Part shown: piece by piece, positions 42,812 to 54,350 of the stretch
How the letters are laid out: each line of letters starts with the position of its first letter
How positions within the stretch are numbered: the stretch's first letter is position 1
Source: Cunninghamia lanceolata
Lineage: Eukaryota > Streptophyta > Pinopsida > Cupressales > Cupressaceae
Assembly: GCA_027924645.1 (NCBI GenBank)
Contig: BSBN01000047.1
Location: 8,680,001 to 8,744,000, forward strand
Direction: 5' to 3'
DNA: 64,000 nucleotides
Program-made: the position numbers and the translations under genes
The notes under the pieces: generated by a model
Seen by the model: the letters and a program-made list of their open reading frames with translations, nothing else
Told to the model about the DNA's origin: nothing
Databases searched by the model: none

Positions 42812-45800
42812 TTGCCTTTTAAGTGTTTTAATTGCAATAAGATTTGTCATTTTGCCTCAAGATGTCCGGAAAGATTTTCAAGGCCAAATCCTAACAGGTC
42901 AAGGTTCCAAAAGAATTGTTACTATGTTCATGAAGGAGATGATGAAGGAGTAACAAATGATGAATCAGAGACAAGAGACAAATCTGGAAGTGACTGGGTG
43001 CTCATTGCCATCAAGGAAGAAGATCCTATGCCCTCTGAATCTGTCAATCATAAAGCTGTAGAAAGAGCTCTGGTTGCCCAAGTTGAAGAAAAGGATGATT
43101 GGATCATTGACAGTGGATGCTCTCACTATATGATAGGTGACAAAAATAAGTTCATAGATTTGGAAAGGTATGAAGGAGGAGTGGTAAAATTTGGTGATAA
43201 TTCTGCTGGTAGAATCAAAGGTAGAGGAACTATTTCTTTTTATCGAAGGAACAAAATCAGTAATGTACTATATGTCAAAGGATTGAAGCACAATCTTCTC
43301 AGTGTTGGACAATTGGTGGACAAAGGCTATGATCTTAGATTCAAGAATGGAAAATGCAAGATCTTTGAGAGTTCCAGAACAGAGATTGCATCCGGTACCC
43401 AAACAAAAGGTAGCATCTTCCATTTAGTTGGTACTGGTAAAAGTTGTCTATTTGTGTAAATTGAATAGAGTTGGTTATGGCATAGGAGGATGTGTCATGT
43501 GAATTTTGATAATATCATCAAGATAAGCAATACTCAGGCTGTAAGAGATCTTCCAAAATTGGTGAAGCCTACAAATAATTTGTACAAGGAATGTCAATTG
43601 GGAAAACAAAGTAGAGTCTCATTTAAAAGCAAGGAACAATCTTCTACTAGATTATTAGACTTAGTTCATACTAATTTATGTGGTCCGGAAAGAATCAAGA
43701 GTGTGTAAGGTGATAGATACTTCATGTTACTAATTGATGACTATTCCCAGATGATGTGGGTAACTTTTCTAAAAGAGAAATCAAAAGCTCTTGAGAAATT
43801 TAAAATATTCAAGATTATGGTAGAGAATGAAACTGGATTAAAATTGAAATGTCTGAGGTCTGATAGAGGTGGAGAATTCACATCTGGTGAGTTCATAGAC
43901 TTCTATGAGAAACATGGAATAAAGAGTTAGTTGTCTGCTCCTAGAACTCCACAGCAGAATGGAGTAGTTGAGAGAAAGAATTGGACCATCCAGGAAGCAT
44001 CTAGGACCATGATGATGGAAGCAAATGTTCCTCAGATCTTTTGGAGAGAAGCTGTCAGCACTACAGTCTATACTCTCAATCGAGTACAAATCAGAAGCAA
44101 TACTAGTAGGACTCCTTATGAACTTTGGTTTGGCATCACTCCTACTGTGAGGTATTTCAGAGTCATTGGTAGCAAGTGTTACATTAAAAGAGATGAAGAT
44201 CTAGGCAAGTTTGATGCTAGAAGTGATGAAGGAATATTCTTGGGTTACTCTACTCAAAGCAAAGCAGACCGGTGTTATAACAAGAGACTGAGAAAGATTA
44301 TAGAAAGTACAAATGTGAAGGTTGATGAAGGAATTGAGAAACCCTCAAGGTTTTATGAATATGATGAAGATGATCATAATGGTGTTCTGATTCAAGGATC
44401 CCAAGCCTCTTCTAAAAAATAGATTCAAACTGATCTGGTAAATCAGGAAGAAGAGATGAGTTTTAATGAGCCTAATCAAGAATCAGAAGTGCAAGAAAAT
44501 CCCAAAGTTCCAAGGTATGTAAGATTGAACCACTCTAAAGATCAAATCATAGGTGACAAAAGCAAAGGTGTACAAACTAGAAGGAGAATTGCTCAAAATT
44601 CAGATGAGTATTGTCTGATTTCAAAGATTGAACCTAAGACAGTAGATGAAGCCTGCAATGATGAAAACTGGACTAAAGAAATGGAGGAAGAGCTGATGTA
44701 AATTGAGAAAAATCACACTTGGGATCTTGTTCCCAGACCTAGAAACAAGAATGTGATTGGAACCAAATGGATCTTCCATAAGAAACTGAATGAAGTTGAT
44801 GAAGTAATCATAAATAAAGCTAGATTGGTCTGCAAGGGCTATTCTCAAATAGAAGGAGTTGATTTTGAAGAAACTTTTTCTCCGGTGGCAAGAATTGAAG
44901 TAGTAAGATTATTTCTTGCATTTCTTGCCTTCAAAGATTTCAAAGTTTATCGGATGGATGTCAAGTTTGCCTTCCTGAATGGTGACTTGGAAGAAGAAGT
45001 GTACATTAAGCAACTAGATGGATTTCAATTGTCAGATCGTGGTGATATGGTCTGCAAGTTGAAGAAAGCATTATATGGATTGAAGCAAGCCCCAAGAGCC
45101 TGGTATGAAAGATTCGATAAACATCTCTTGAAGATTGGTTTCAACAAAGGTAGTGCTGACAGTAATTGGTATTTCAAAATTGATCATGAAAATATCTTGA
45201 TTCTTGAAGTGTTTGTTGATAACATCATTTTTGGAGGAAGAGATGGTATGTGTAAAACCTTTACAAATCAAATGAAAAGTGAATTTGAGATGTCCATGCT
45301 TGGGGAAATGAATTTCTTCTTGGGTCTACAAATCACTCAAACAAAGAAAGGAATCTTCATTTCTCAGACCAAATATGTGAAAGAATTGTTGAAGATATTT
45401 GGGATGAAAGATTCAAAGCCAATGAATACTCCCATGGCAACCGAATGTAAGTTGAGCAAAGATGATGACTCTCCCAAGGATGATCAGAAAAAGTATAGGT
45501 CAATGATTGGAGGACTGTTGTATCTTACTCAAACTAGATCTGGCATTATGAATGTTGTTGGTCTTGTTGCTAGATTCCAAGATGATCCTAGAGAATCTCA
45601 TGTCATGGTAATCAAGAGGATTTTTAGATATCTAAAAGGGACAGTTGAGTATGGTCTATGGTACCCTAGAGATCATGATTTCTCTCTTCATGCCTATACA
45701 GATGCTGATTGGGTAGGAGATGTGGATGACCAGAAGAGTACCAGTGGTGGAGCATTCTTTTTGGGGAAGAGATTGGTTTCTTGGATAAGCAAGAAACAAG

Positions 45801-46135
45801 AGGCAATATCTCTGTCCACTATAGAAGCAGAATATATTGCAGCAGTAGGTAGTTGCACTCAAGTTTTGTGCATGAAACAAGTGCTAAGAGACATGAGAAT
45901 GGAGTATGAGGAGCCTATCACAAGCTTCTGTGATAATTCAAGTGCAATAAATATATCTAGGAATCTAGTGTTGCATTCAAAGACTAAACATATATCCATC
46001 AAGTTTCACTTTTTGAGAGAGCAAGTGAACAAGAATGAAGTCAAATTGGAGTTTGTGCCTTCCAAGGATTAGATTACAGACATCTTTACTAAACCTCTAC
46101 CTAAGGAATCTTTTGAGTTATTAGGGAGAAGTTAG
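42812..46135 (+). pseudogene. pol: COP-2 pol: protease, integrase, reverse transcriptase, RNase H
   Basis: One frame throughout, cut by seven stops (43457, 43466, 43709, 43928, 44420, 44699, 46070). Each stands where COP-1 and/or COP-3 has Gln. Protease WIIDSGCSHYM; integrase HHCC; core with Asn in place of the first Asp (VHTNLCGP); [16 protein letters not shown]; reverse transcriptase [12 protein letters not shown] and FVDNIIFGG, where the second catalytic Asp is Asn; RNase [19 protein letters not shown] and [10 protein letters not shown], with the full [15 protein letters not shown] segment that COP-3 lacks. It is therefore catalytically dead by substitution as well as by stops. Confidence 0.93.
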
Positions 46136-46202
46136 GGGTTATTGCCCCTCCGGTGATGAACTAAGGTGCACTGATGTGCATCAGTCTGGTGGATATCATA
46201 GT

Positions 46203-48128
46203 TGTTGATGTGTAAAATTGGGCAGGTTCCAACACCAACATGGAAAGTTTCAGGAATGTGGGACTTGCTACTTGAAACAACCTCCAGATTTTAAAGAAGT
46301 TGGCTCTTCTTTACCTCAAATGGGTTTTAGGAAAAGGGGAAAAAGTAAACAGAATTACATATACAATGAAAACAAATCTATCTAGGGTGATGCGCCTAAA
46401 TAAAGTGTTTCTCTTAACTAAGTACAGTGATGCTATCCTCAAGATTTAGTCACATTAAAGAGTAGATACTACATGATTAGCATAAACAGATAAAATGAAT
46501 AAAATTAAAGGCTCACAACCAGACAATTTACTATGACACAAGAAATATCAACCAAGGCACAGAACTCAGTCTTTCTCATTAATTTTCCAGCAACATAAGA
46601 GGCACAAATACATGCACAGTTACATTCACTTTCTGAATCAAGAATAACAATATAAAGGCAAATGATATTCACTGGTCACAGCAAAAAGTCTCAAACTTCT
46701 CTCTTAAATCTCTGACAAAAAATTATCTCTAGCAAAACTAGAATTCTAACTTCGGAAAGAACTTACTCTCGATCATTACAAATGTTACATATTTATAGCA
46801 CAAGATCGACTCTAGATTGTCTACAGCAATCGAATCCCAATGGCCCAACCGAACTGGAGGTAACTGGAAGTCTCTGATAGTTAAAGATCTTTCGAATCTG
46901 TGATAGTTACTCCTTGTGCAAGCCCATTGGCTGTGACAAAACATATGTGGCATACCTCCTGCTATAAGGAAAAAACATATGCGGCATACCTCCTGCTATA
47001 AGGAAAAGACACTTGGTAGCTTCTGCACTCCTTAGAAACAATAAAATTTGTGACAGATGGCAGCCTCCATGTGCATAACTTGAAACTCTTTCATCTCTCG
47101 GGAAGAAACAAAAAAGCGACACTTGGCGGCTTCCGTAGCAACTAGAAACAATATGTGTCTTTATCCGTAGCTTTGATACTTAACTGTGTCTTTGTATTCA
47201 GGAGAACTTCGTAGGTGACAACTGTCATGATCTGCACCATTGAAGCTTAAAGACACATTAAAAATAGGACCCACAACCCTCCACTCGCTAGCTTTCAAAT
47301 AGGTATAGGTGGCAGCTTCTGTAGCAACAACTAACTGGTATGTGGCAACTTCCACTACACTTGAAACATTATAAGATACTCCTTGAAACTTAAGAGGAGG
47401 TTGACACATATTAGGCTCCGCATTATTTGATAAACTTTTATTATCATCGGAGAAAAGGTCAGAAAGCTTTTACTTTGGCACAGGGTCCACCACGTGGCAC
47501 ATTCCATAGCACTGATACTCTACACTGGGGCCCGCCTCCATCCCTAATTAGCAGCAAAACATATAAAAACCATAACGCGGAAGCTGACACTTGGCAAGCT
47601 CTGTAGCTACCACAAAAGACACATGGCTTCATCCGCGCTCATGCTGAAACATTTAGGGAGTGCCTCCTCTTATGACACGTGGCACCTTCCGCAGCTTGTA
47701 ACTTAAAACAAAATAGAAACATCTTCCGCTATGTGGCACGCTCCTCTTTAAACTTATAACTTAGAAACAAAAGTACGGATTGAACTGGGGCTTGACACTT
47801 GGCATGTTCCGTGGCTCTGGCAAAATGAAACCCTCGTAGCCATTCTTAGACACTTTCTCAGACACAAAACTGTAACCCGCGGATGCGCTGCTTCTGAAAC
47901 AAAATGTAGAGTCTTATACTCTACAGTTCTTGGCAACCCCTAGGACTTTTGAGCCTGCTCAAAAAGAACCTAAAATTTGGCAAAAATATGAATTTAAAAT
48001 ATAATACAGGGTCACAAATTCTGCAAAGCTATCCGGTAAATAGACCATTCCGAATCAGAGAGTCCCTGTTTAATCTGTAAATCATGAAAGGCAAAATCAA
48101 GATTTATTATGTCCTTGTGGGAGAATGT
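46203..48128 (-). other. NCOP-3 3' non-coding region, LTR-like
   Basis: 1.9 kb without a gene. From about 46900 to 47850 it holds a degenerate repeat with the theme ACACTTGGCANCTTCCGTAGC...GAAACAAAA at irregular 60-100 base spacing. That includes a near-exact 40-base tandem copy, ACATATG(T/C)GGCATACCTCC (46937 and 46977). Small frames such as 47161-47409 are translations of this repeat. Confidence 0.55.
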
Positions 48129-50158
48129 CTACAAAATTTGAACCGCAGCCTTCAATTGAAACTCTAACTGGGCCATTGGTATCAATACAGCTTCCACCTC
48201 CTGTATTGATGAAGAATCACTTAAACATTGAAAAACAGTTTGATCATTTTGCCTTGTTAAAAGCAAGGCCTTGATATCATCAATCATCAGTACATTGTTA
48301 TTATCTAGAAATGGTGAGGGAAGAACCAACTACACCAAATCCTCTATGTCTCTTCATGTGCTTGACGCCTTCCTTGACAGTATCCAGGAGCTCTTGGCAG
48401 TTTGGGGCAGCTGAGTTGCAACTTAGAACTTCATTTACCTTCTTTGCAGCTATCATTCTGTCACTGATCCCTGCTGCTGAAAAAATTTCATCTGTTGTGT
48501 CATATATTTTCTTTAGCAACAGTTGAGAGTTAGAAACCCTGAAAGAAATAGTAGACAGAGTGGCCTAAACTGAAGTTTCCACCTTCTCACACAACTGCTG
48601 TGCATTTAACAGGAATGTTAATGATGGCCTTAGCTGGATAATCTCCTCAGAGATTCATTTCCAAACTGAAACATATAGCTCTTTGACCAAATTTAGAACT
48701 CCAGCATTCTGTGGCCTGTTAGCTAACTCAAGTGTTAGTTGTTTTGTTGTTTGTTGCTCAGCTAGGAGTTGTGCCTGTACTGCAGCAGCAGCATTTTGCT
48801 CACTCAACAACTTCTGCTGAAATTGTGTAGCCTATTGCAACTTGTCTTGATACTTCTTTTCCAATGTGGCCTTCTCTTGCTTCAGAACATTTACTGTAGC
48901 CTTCTCCTATGCTAGTTCCATTTTTAGAGAAGCATTTTGGGCCTATGTTGCTTGATGAATCTGACAAGAAACAATATTTTGCAACTGTTTATTCAGATTC
49001 TCTATTTCATCTTTCTTTGATTGCAACTCTCTAGCAAGGTTGCTACTGTTTGTCTTCTCTTGTGCTAAGTCATTTTCAACCTTCTGCAACTTCTTGGACA
49101 CTTTCAAGTAATCAGTTGTAATAGCAGATGTTCTTTCATTGAGTAGCTTGACCCTATCTTATGGTCTAAAAAGTGACATGTCCATGGCTACTGCATTCAT
49201 TGCAAAGTCCTGAGGCTGCATCTGCTCATTTGGGTTTACCACATTTGGGGACAAATGTGTAATAGTCAACTGCTGTTGAATAGTGTCAAAAAGTGACCTC
49301 ATATGTGGCACAACCAGGCTTTTATTTTCTTTCTTTCTTTTCTTTTCCATTCTGGCTTCTCTAGCCTTTTTTTGCAGTATCTGCTTGAGAATGGAAAGTG
49401 GGAGAAGCAAGGAATCCCCTAGCAAAGGGAAGACCCTGAGGTAAACCATAAGGTATAGCCAATGATTGTTAGCTAGGGGAAATTTGGGGAGGGGCTCTTT
49501 TTGGAACAGAGGGGGAAAAAAGTGGCAATGATGTGACCTGTAGAGACATGGCCTGAGGACTGGCAGTTGGAGCAAGTAGTGATATAGGCAGAACAGAGGT
49601 GGCAGGGGATACTAATGTTTAGCCAATTGGGATTGCCACCCCTAAGGTAGAAGAAAGAGACAGATAGAAAATAGGAGAAGAAACACTTACCTGAGGAGCA
49701 ACAGATGTGACCGGTATTTGCTATTTCAGGGATTCTGCTTCTTCATCTGACTCTACCTACAGGTGCAATTTTCTATGCTTCCTTGGCCTTTCTCCTGTCT
49801 CCTCTTCTGATTCCTTTTCTTCTACATTTACCACTACTGAATGTGGTAAGGGTACAAAACTGGAAGCCCCAGTAGCTGAAACTGATGGAGTCCCTCTAGT
49901 TGGTGATGACACCACACCCTTTTGTTTCTCTAGAGTACTGAGAGATTGGGGCCAGGAAGATACAGGGGCAGTAGATGAGGCATGTCCTATTGCTTGCATT
50001 ATATGGGTTGACTCAGCCTCCTCTTCAGACTCTTCACCCTTGTGGATTCTGCTTGTATTAGGGCTAGAGACTGGAGAGGGATGCCACTCATCCCAGATAG
50101 ACTCCCATTTTTCATCAGTATCAACATTTCTGAATGAATGGATGATCTCTGAGATTTC
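48129..50158 (-). pseudogene. NCOP-3 ORF, C-terminal low-complexity and coiled-coil part
   Basis: In minus-strand order: an acidic Ser/Thr stretch with a basic RPRKHRK cluster (near 49770); a Pro-rich segment; KKAREARMEKKRKKENKS (basic, NLS-like, near 49340); then a long coiled coil (LLNERTSAITTDYLKVSKKL ... ARELQSKKDEIENLNKQLQN) in one frame to about 48301. In-frame stops in the coil are TAG where heptad context suggests CAG (Gln). Ends with IYDTTDEIFSAAGISDRMI. No enzyme motif. The layout of domain, acidic linker and coiled coil parallels NCOP-1/2 ORF2. Confidence 0.55.
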
Positions 50159-50933
50159 CTACCTATACTTCCAATGGGCCTCAATCTTCTCTGGCTTCCA
50201 TTCTTTATTTTTCAATGCCCTTCTCAGACCGGTGCCCATTCTGATCTTAGGGTCAAAAGCCTTATGTTTAACATAAAAGGTTTCCCATGGCTTGGGCCCC
50301 TCAAAGGGCAAGTCTGCTAGTTCCACATACAGGTCTGGGATATCTTCCTTAGGGTTTCTCCTATCTTCCCAAAAGGGCCGACCCTCATGTACTATTTTAG
50401 CCCCGACCTTGTTGCTTCTAACCCAGGAGGCTATAAAACTATTTGGGTCATACCTCCACTTGTCTTCAATGATGAAGAATCCCAAGACAACTAACTTTCA
50501 TAGCAACAGATGTTCAGTATCTCTAACTTCTAGGGCCATGTTCTTTCTGACCCATGGGATATCATACATTTTCTTCTTCTTCCTCTTGGTGCCAAACTCA
50601 TTGTCAACCACAGACACTTGCTGGGTTACTTCTAGAAATGCTACCCTAGGGGTCAAAATTTTAGGTAGTAGCATAGGTTCCCCATTCAAGCCATGGACCT
50701 TAATGATAGTATTTTGGGCCCCAAAGAAATAATCACATGGGATTGGTAATTGGTCATGAAACCCCTAATGCTCTATGTCAACCTATGTTCTACAGGCTTA
50801 GGGCTCAAATGGCAAAAGGTAGGGGCAACAAAGAGTTCCCAGAACTCATAAGGGTCTGATGCCTCAGATAGCACATGTGTCCATGCAGACCCATGAATAG
50901 TTCTATTTTGCCTGAAATTTGGGTCATACATGT
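50159..50933 (-). pseudogene. NCOP-3 ORF, middle part
   Basis: Minus-strand pieces 50689-50498 (VAFLEVTQQVSVVDNEFGTK, KKKKMYDIPWVRKNMALEV) and 50485-50159 (FFIIEDKWRYDPNSFIASWV, GRPFWEDRRNPKED, PFEGPKPWETFYVKH, EKIEAHWKYR), linked by small frameshifts and stops. Well-formed globular composition suggests a real domain, but I do not recognise it. Confidence 0.55.
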
Positions 50934-51698
50934 TCAATTGCATATTTTGTGCAAAATACTGTGGTTCTGATATAACATTAAGTGGAACAGATAAGCAGAA
51001 TACCTGAAAACTCCTTTGGATTTGAAATTTCTGAGTTGATCGGCCATGGAGTAGGCAATTTGTTCTAAAAAGTCCAGCTGGTATTCCTGTGACTTGTCAA
51101 CAGTCTTCAAGCTGAAAAGGATGGCAATTTGCCAGTCGTAGACTGTGTTGTCTTCCTTCATCCCAAAAATGAAAGCCATCATTGACAATGCCTCTTGACT
51201 AGCCTGACTAAATTGTGCCCTTCTTGTAGGTAGTATAGGCATCTGGGTGTTCTCCTCTGCCAATTGCATTTCTGAGTTGAGAAACCTAATCTGGTTATTG
51301 ACATTTGACCATGTCTTTTGCATTTTAGCAATAGTGGGAAATGTGGCCGTTCGATCATGATACATGGACATCATGTCTCTTATGGCTTTGGGTGTAATTT
51401 GCACTATAAAGGGACCCTGTTGTATGGTGCTTGAGGGTGCATGAAACAGCTTCACGCATATATCAATTAGGTCAGGACATAGGTGCACATTTGGAACCAA
51501 GAACTGTGCCAACTGTGAGGTCCAAATCCTCATTCCAAAAGTTTCAGATTGTCCACTCTTTGACTTGTGAATACATCTCTAGTGTGCCCCTTCACGGAGA
51601 GCCTTGGTAGATTTTTGAAGGGTTGGGTCAAAGATGCCATCTGCAAAATCTTTTACCTTCTCTGGGTCGATAGAATATCTTACCTCAGGAACCCTCAT
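50934..51698 (-). pseudogene. NCOP-3 ORF, N-terminal domain related to NCOP ORF2
   Basis: Likely start is ATG at 51698 (MRVPEVRYSIDPEKVKDFAD). A TAG at 51579-51581 interrupts, then the open frame 51533-50934. LIDICVKLFHA and GPFIVQITPKAIRDMMSMY correspond in order and spacing to NCOP-1 LIDAWAKLVL and EPYLITKEAIKVVTDM. Near the end, DFLEQIAYSMADQLRNF followed by FRYSAYLFHLMLYQNHS corresponds to NCOP-1 ELMENLKRAKETNYPF and FGTLIICLLFYFLKE. Identity is low but the shared order argues for one domain family. Function unknown. Confidence 0.6.
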
Positions 51699-52186
51699 CC
51701 TTGGATAGGTTCTCTTGGGTTGTGCGGGCGCTGATGCGCATGATTTACTGTTTAGAAGTTTGTTAATTGATTCGTAGATTCCGAGTCCCTCTTAAGAAGA
51801 CTGTGCTTCGACCATAACTGTATCTACAGGGAGAATGTGAACAGTTTTGACACAACAAAGACATAAACTGCGTAATAGAAAAGACACTCAGCTAGGAAGC
51901 GTTTGCTAGGGATGGGAAATGCAGGCAACAGTGATTTCACAGTGGAGAGTTGGATGCAAATGAGAGCCACAGTTAAGGTTTAACTCTAATTTAATGAGGC
52001 TTTAATGACACATCCTATCTTATAGATGGCATTAATTCCATTAAACCATTAGTGTATCTTTCCAAATTTGTGTGGAAAGGAGTGTCAGAAACATTATGAG
52101 TGTGGCTGCAAAAGAGTGTACTTTAAGGGATTTTGGGGATTGCAAACAACCTTAATGAATGCGAGATTCTCAAAAAGAGAAAGGGG
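51699..52186 (-). other. NCOP-3 leader upstream of its ORF
   Basis: About 490 bp with no coding potential. On the minus strand CCATCTATAAGATAGGATG (about 52012-52030) is TATA-like. TAT-1 begins at its upper end. Confidence 0.4.
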
Positions 52187-53274
52187 TGTAGATTAGAAGT
52201 GCAAACAAGGTTGAAATACTAAATTGAATGCAATAAACACAGGATTATACCTCACATACAAATCTAATCCCATCAAGGGAGGAAAGAGCCTTTGCACTCA
52301 AAACAAGCTCCTAAGACCAAGATGATCCCTAGACAATGGATTCCAATGTGAAATGCTTATTCAAATTGTGTAACTCACTATCCTAGCTCAAGAGTGATTT
52401 TGGCATTATGACTTTGCATAGACTTGGTTAATGAAAATGGCTTGGGAGAGGTTCTATTTATAGACTTTTTGGAGGGATTTTGATCCAAGGGTGGAGATTG
52501 ATTGGGAAGATCAATGGTGGAGGATGAAGGTGATATGGAGGGCCTAGATTTAATCTAGAAGAATGGATGGCTATGAATAAAAGTGAATCTTTTATTCATT
52601 TTGGGGAAAAGGGATTATTAAATAAGTTATGGGGGGAAGATTATTTCTGAATAAAAGATTCATGGGGGAAATGCAAATGAATTAAAAATTTATTTGGGGA
52701 TAAGTGGAGGTATAGGTATCAAAAAAAGATTATTTATTGAATAAAAGATTCATGGGGGGAAATGCAAATGAATTAAAAATTCATTTGGGGATAAGTGGAG
52801 GTATATGTATGAAAAAAAGATTATTTATTGTGATGTGGGATTTTAAGTGGATTTATTTCAATTTCTTTATTTGGAGGATGTGGGAAAATGAGTTAAACTA
52901 GTTTTGACCATCCAAATGAGGGGTTAGGATTAATTAAATATTGGTTTTATTTATTTAACCCTAGGGCTAGGATGAGATAGGTTATTTAATGGGTTAAATT
53001 AGTTAACATGGTTTTAACTAATTAATTGGATTTAGTGGTAAAAGGGGGAAATTGATTTAATAAATATGGCATATTTATTAAATCCATTGGCTAAGTTTGA
53101 AACTATTGAATTAATGAAATTAATTCAATTGTTTGGGATAAAATGATGAAAAATAGGGTAATGAAGGGATAATTAATTAAATAAAATTTAATTAATTGGT
53201 TTAGGAGGGAAATTGACATGATTAGCGATGTCGGGAGTCGGTTTGATGGTAGAAGATATTTTTAGGTGCCTACA
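52187..53274 (-). repeat. TAT-1 3' LTR
   Basis: In element sense it begins TGTAGGCACCTAAAAATATC, closely like NTAT-1 TGTATACACCTAAAAATGAC, and probably ends GCACTTCTAATCTACA. The start is fixed by the adjacent polypurine tract; the end is inferred from TG/CA. It contains direct near-repeats of AAAAGATTCATGGGGGAAAT (about 52665 and 52745). TATAAATA on the minus strand at 52455-52462. Confidence 0.75.
52455..52462 (-). promoter_or_regulatory. TATA box of the TAT-1 3' LTR
   Basis: The minus strand reads TATAAATAGAACC. Same box and similar surroundings as NTAT-1. Confidence 0.65.
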
Positions 53275-53288
53275 TTTTCCCCTCTTTG
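53275..53288 (-). other. TAT-1 polypurine tract
   Basis: CAAAGAGGGGAAAA on the minus strand, directly before the LTR start. Confidence 0.85.
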
Positions 53289-53839
53289 ACATGGCGTCCG
53301 GACCTAGGAGGGAAGTGGTGTTAGGTCAAAGAAAGGTATGCCCCAGCTACCGGGAAGGAATAACCGCTGACAAGATCACAGCCTCGACCAGGGTCAGAGT
53401 CTCCCACTCCATCAGAGAGGGGATCCTCTATGTGATAGTTATATCATGATAGCCCTTGGAGGCATTTTGTATCAGGACACTTTATTATATATATATATAT
53501 ATATTTGATGTGTATATGAGCGATGTACATTTTGTGTGGTGTTTTTATGTGATATGATGCATTCTGGTGGTTGATGATGTTTATGGATATGATGTTTTAT
53601 TATGATGATATCTATGTGATGGATGCAGTTATGTTTATGCGATGATGTTTTTGATTTTATGGATGCATTTAGGATGGAAATGTATGTTTATGTATGAAAA
53701 TATACATATGTAGCTTAGATGTTTATTAAATGCATTTATATGATGATGTAATGTGACTAAGTGGTTTGTGAGATGATATGAGATGTGATGTATAATGTGC
53801 AACTAAATGATTCTAGAATGAACCTAATTATTATGCAAA

Positions 53840-54350
53840 CTTAAATGAATTAAAAATAGACCAAAGTGACATGCAATTTGAGATGGTTTAAATGAATCTA
53901 TTTGATATGCAATTTAAATGGATAAATAAATTTAAATGACATGTGATTTTAGATGGTTTCTAAATGTACCTAAATGATATGTAAATTGATATGCTATTAT
54001 GGATTAAAAATGAACCTAAAATGATATGAAAATTAAATGGATTAAAATGCACCTAAATGATATGTAAATTAAATGGATTAAAATGCACCTAAATGGATTA
54101 AAATGAATCTAAAATGACATGCAAATTGGATGGATTAAAATGCACCTAAATAGATTAAAAATGAATCTAAAATGACATGCAAATTGGATTGATTAAAATG
54201 CACCTAAATGGTTTAAAATGAATCTAATATGAGATGCAAATTGGATTAATGTGATATGCAAAATGGATTAAAATGAATCTAATATGATATGCAATGATGG
54301 ACTACATGGACCTAAAATAATATGCAATTAAATGATCATGACATGTAGCT
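53840..54350. repeat. Degenerate AT-rich tandem repeat in the TAT-1 3' UTR
   Basis: Repeats of GATTAAAATGCACCTAAATG and AAATGAATCTAAAATGACATGC in alternation, with a basic step of about 19-22 bases and longer steps of 55-65. Confidence 0.75.

Larger units (their letters stand above)
33741..46200 (+). mobile_element. COP-2, Copia element inserted in COP-1, itself split by COP-3
   Basis: The 5' LTR is in two parts (33741-34676 and 41665-41951), followed by PBS, gag and an almost full-length pol. The left flank is GTGAG (33736-33740) in COP-1 integrase. The 3' end fades at about 46198 after CATCAGTCTGGTGGATATCA, where COP-3 continues to its polypurine array. So the 3' tail and 3' LTR are absent here, lost or displaced by NCOP-3. 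Confidence 0.9.
46203..52186 (-). mobile_element. NCOP-3, probable third non-autonomous element
   Basis: Between the broken COP-2 end and the TAT-1 LTR lies 6 kb with a single minus-strand multi-part ORF (51698-48129) related to NCOP ORF2, preceded by a promoter-like leader and followed by a non-coding, LTR-like region. The plus-strand start TGTTGATGTGTAAAATTGGG at 46203 is a plausible LTR end, but no second LTR, PBS or target duplication is in view. Boundaries and class are therefore provisional. Confidence 0.45.

Noticed and set aside
46198..46210. Target duplication (ATAGT) for an NCOP-3 insertion into COP-2
   Set aside because: Only one side is visible, so the pentamer cannot be matched. 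The boundary is kept provisional.
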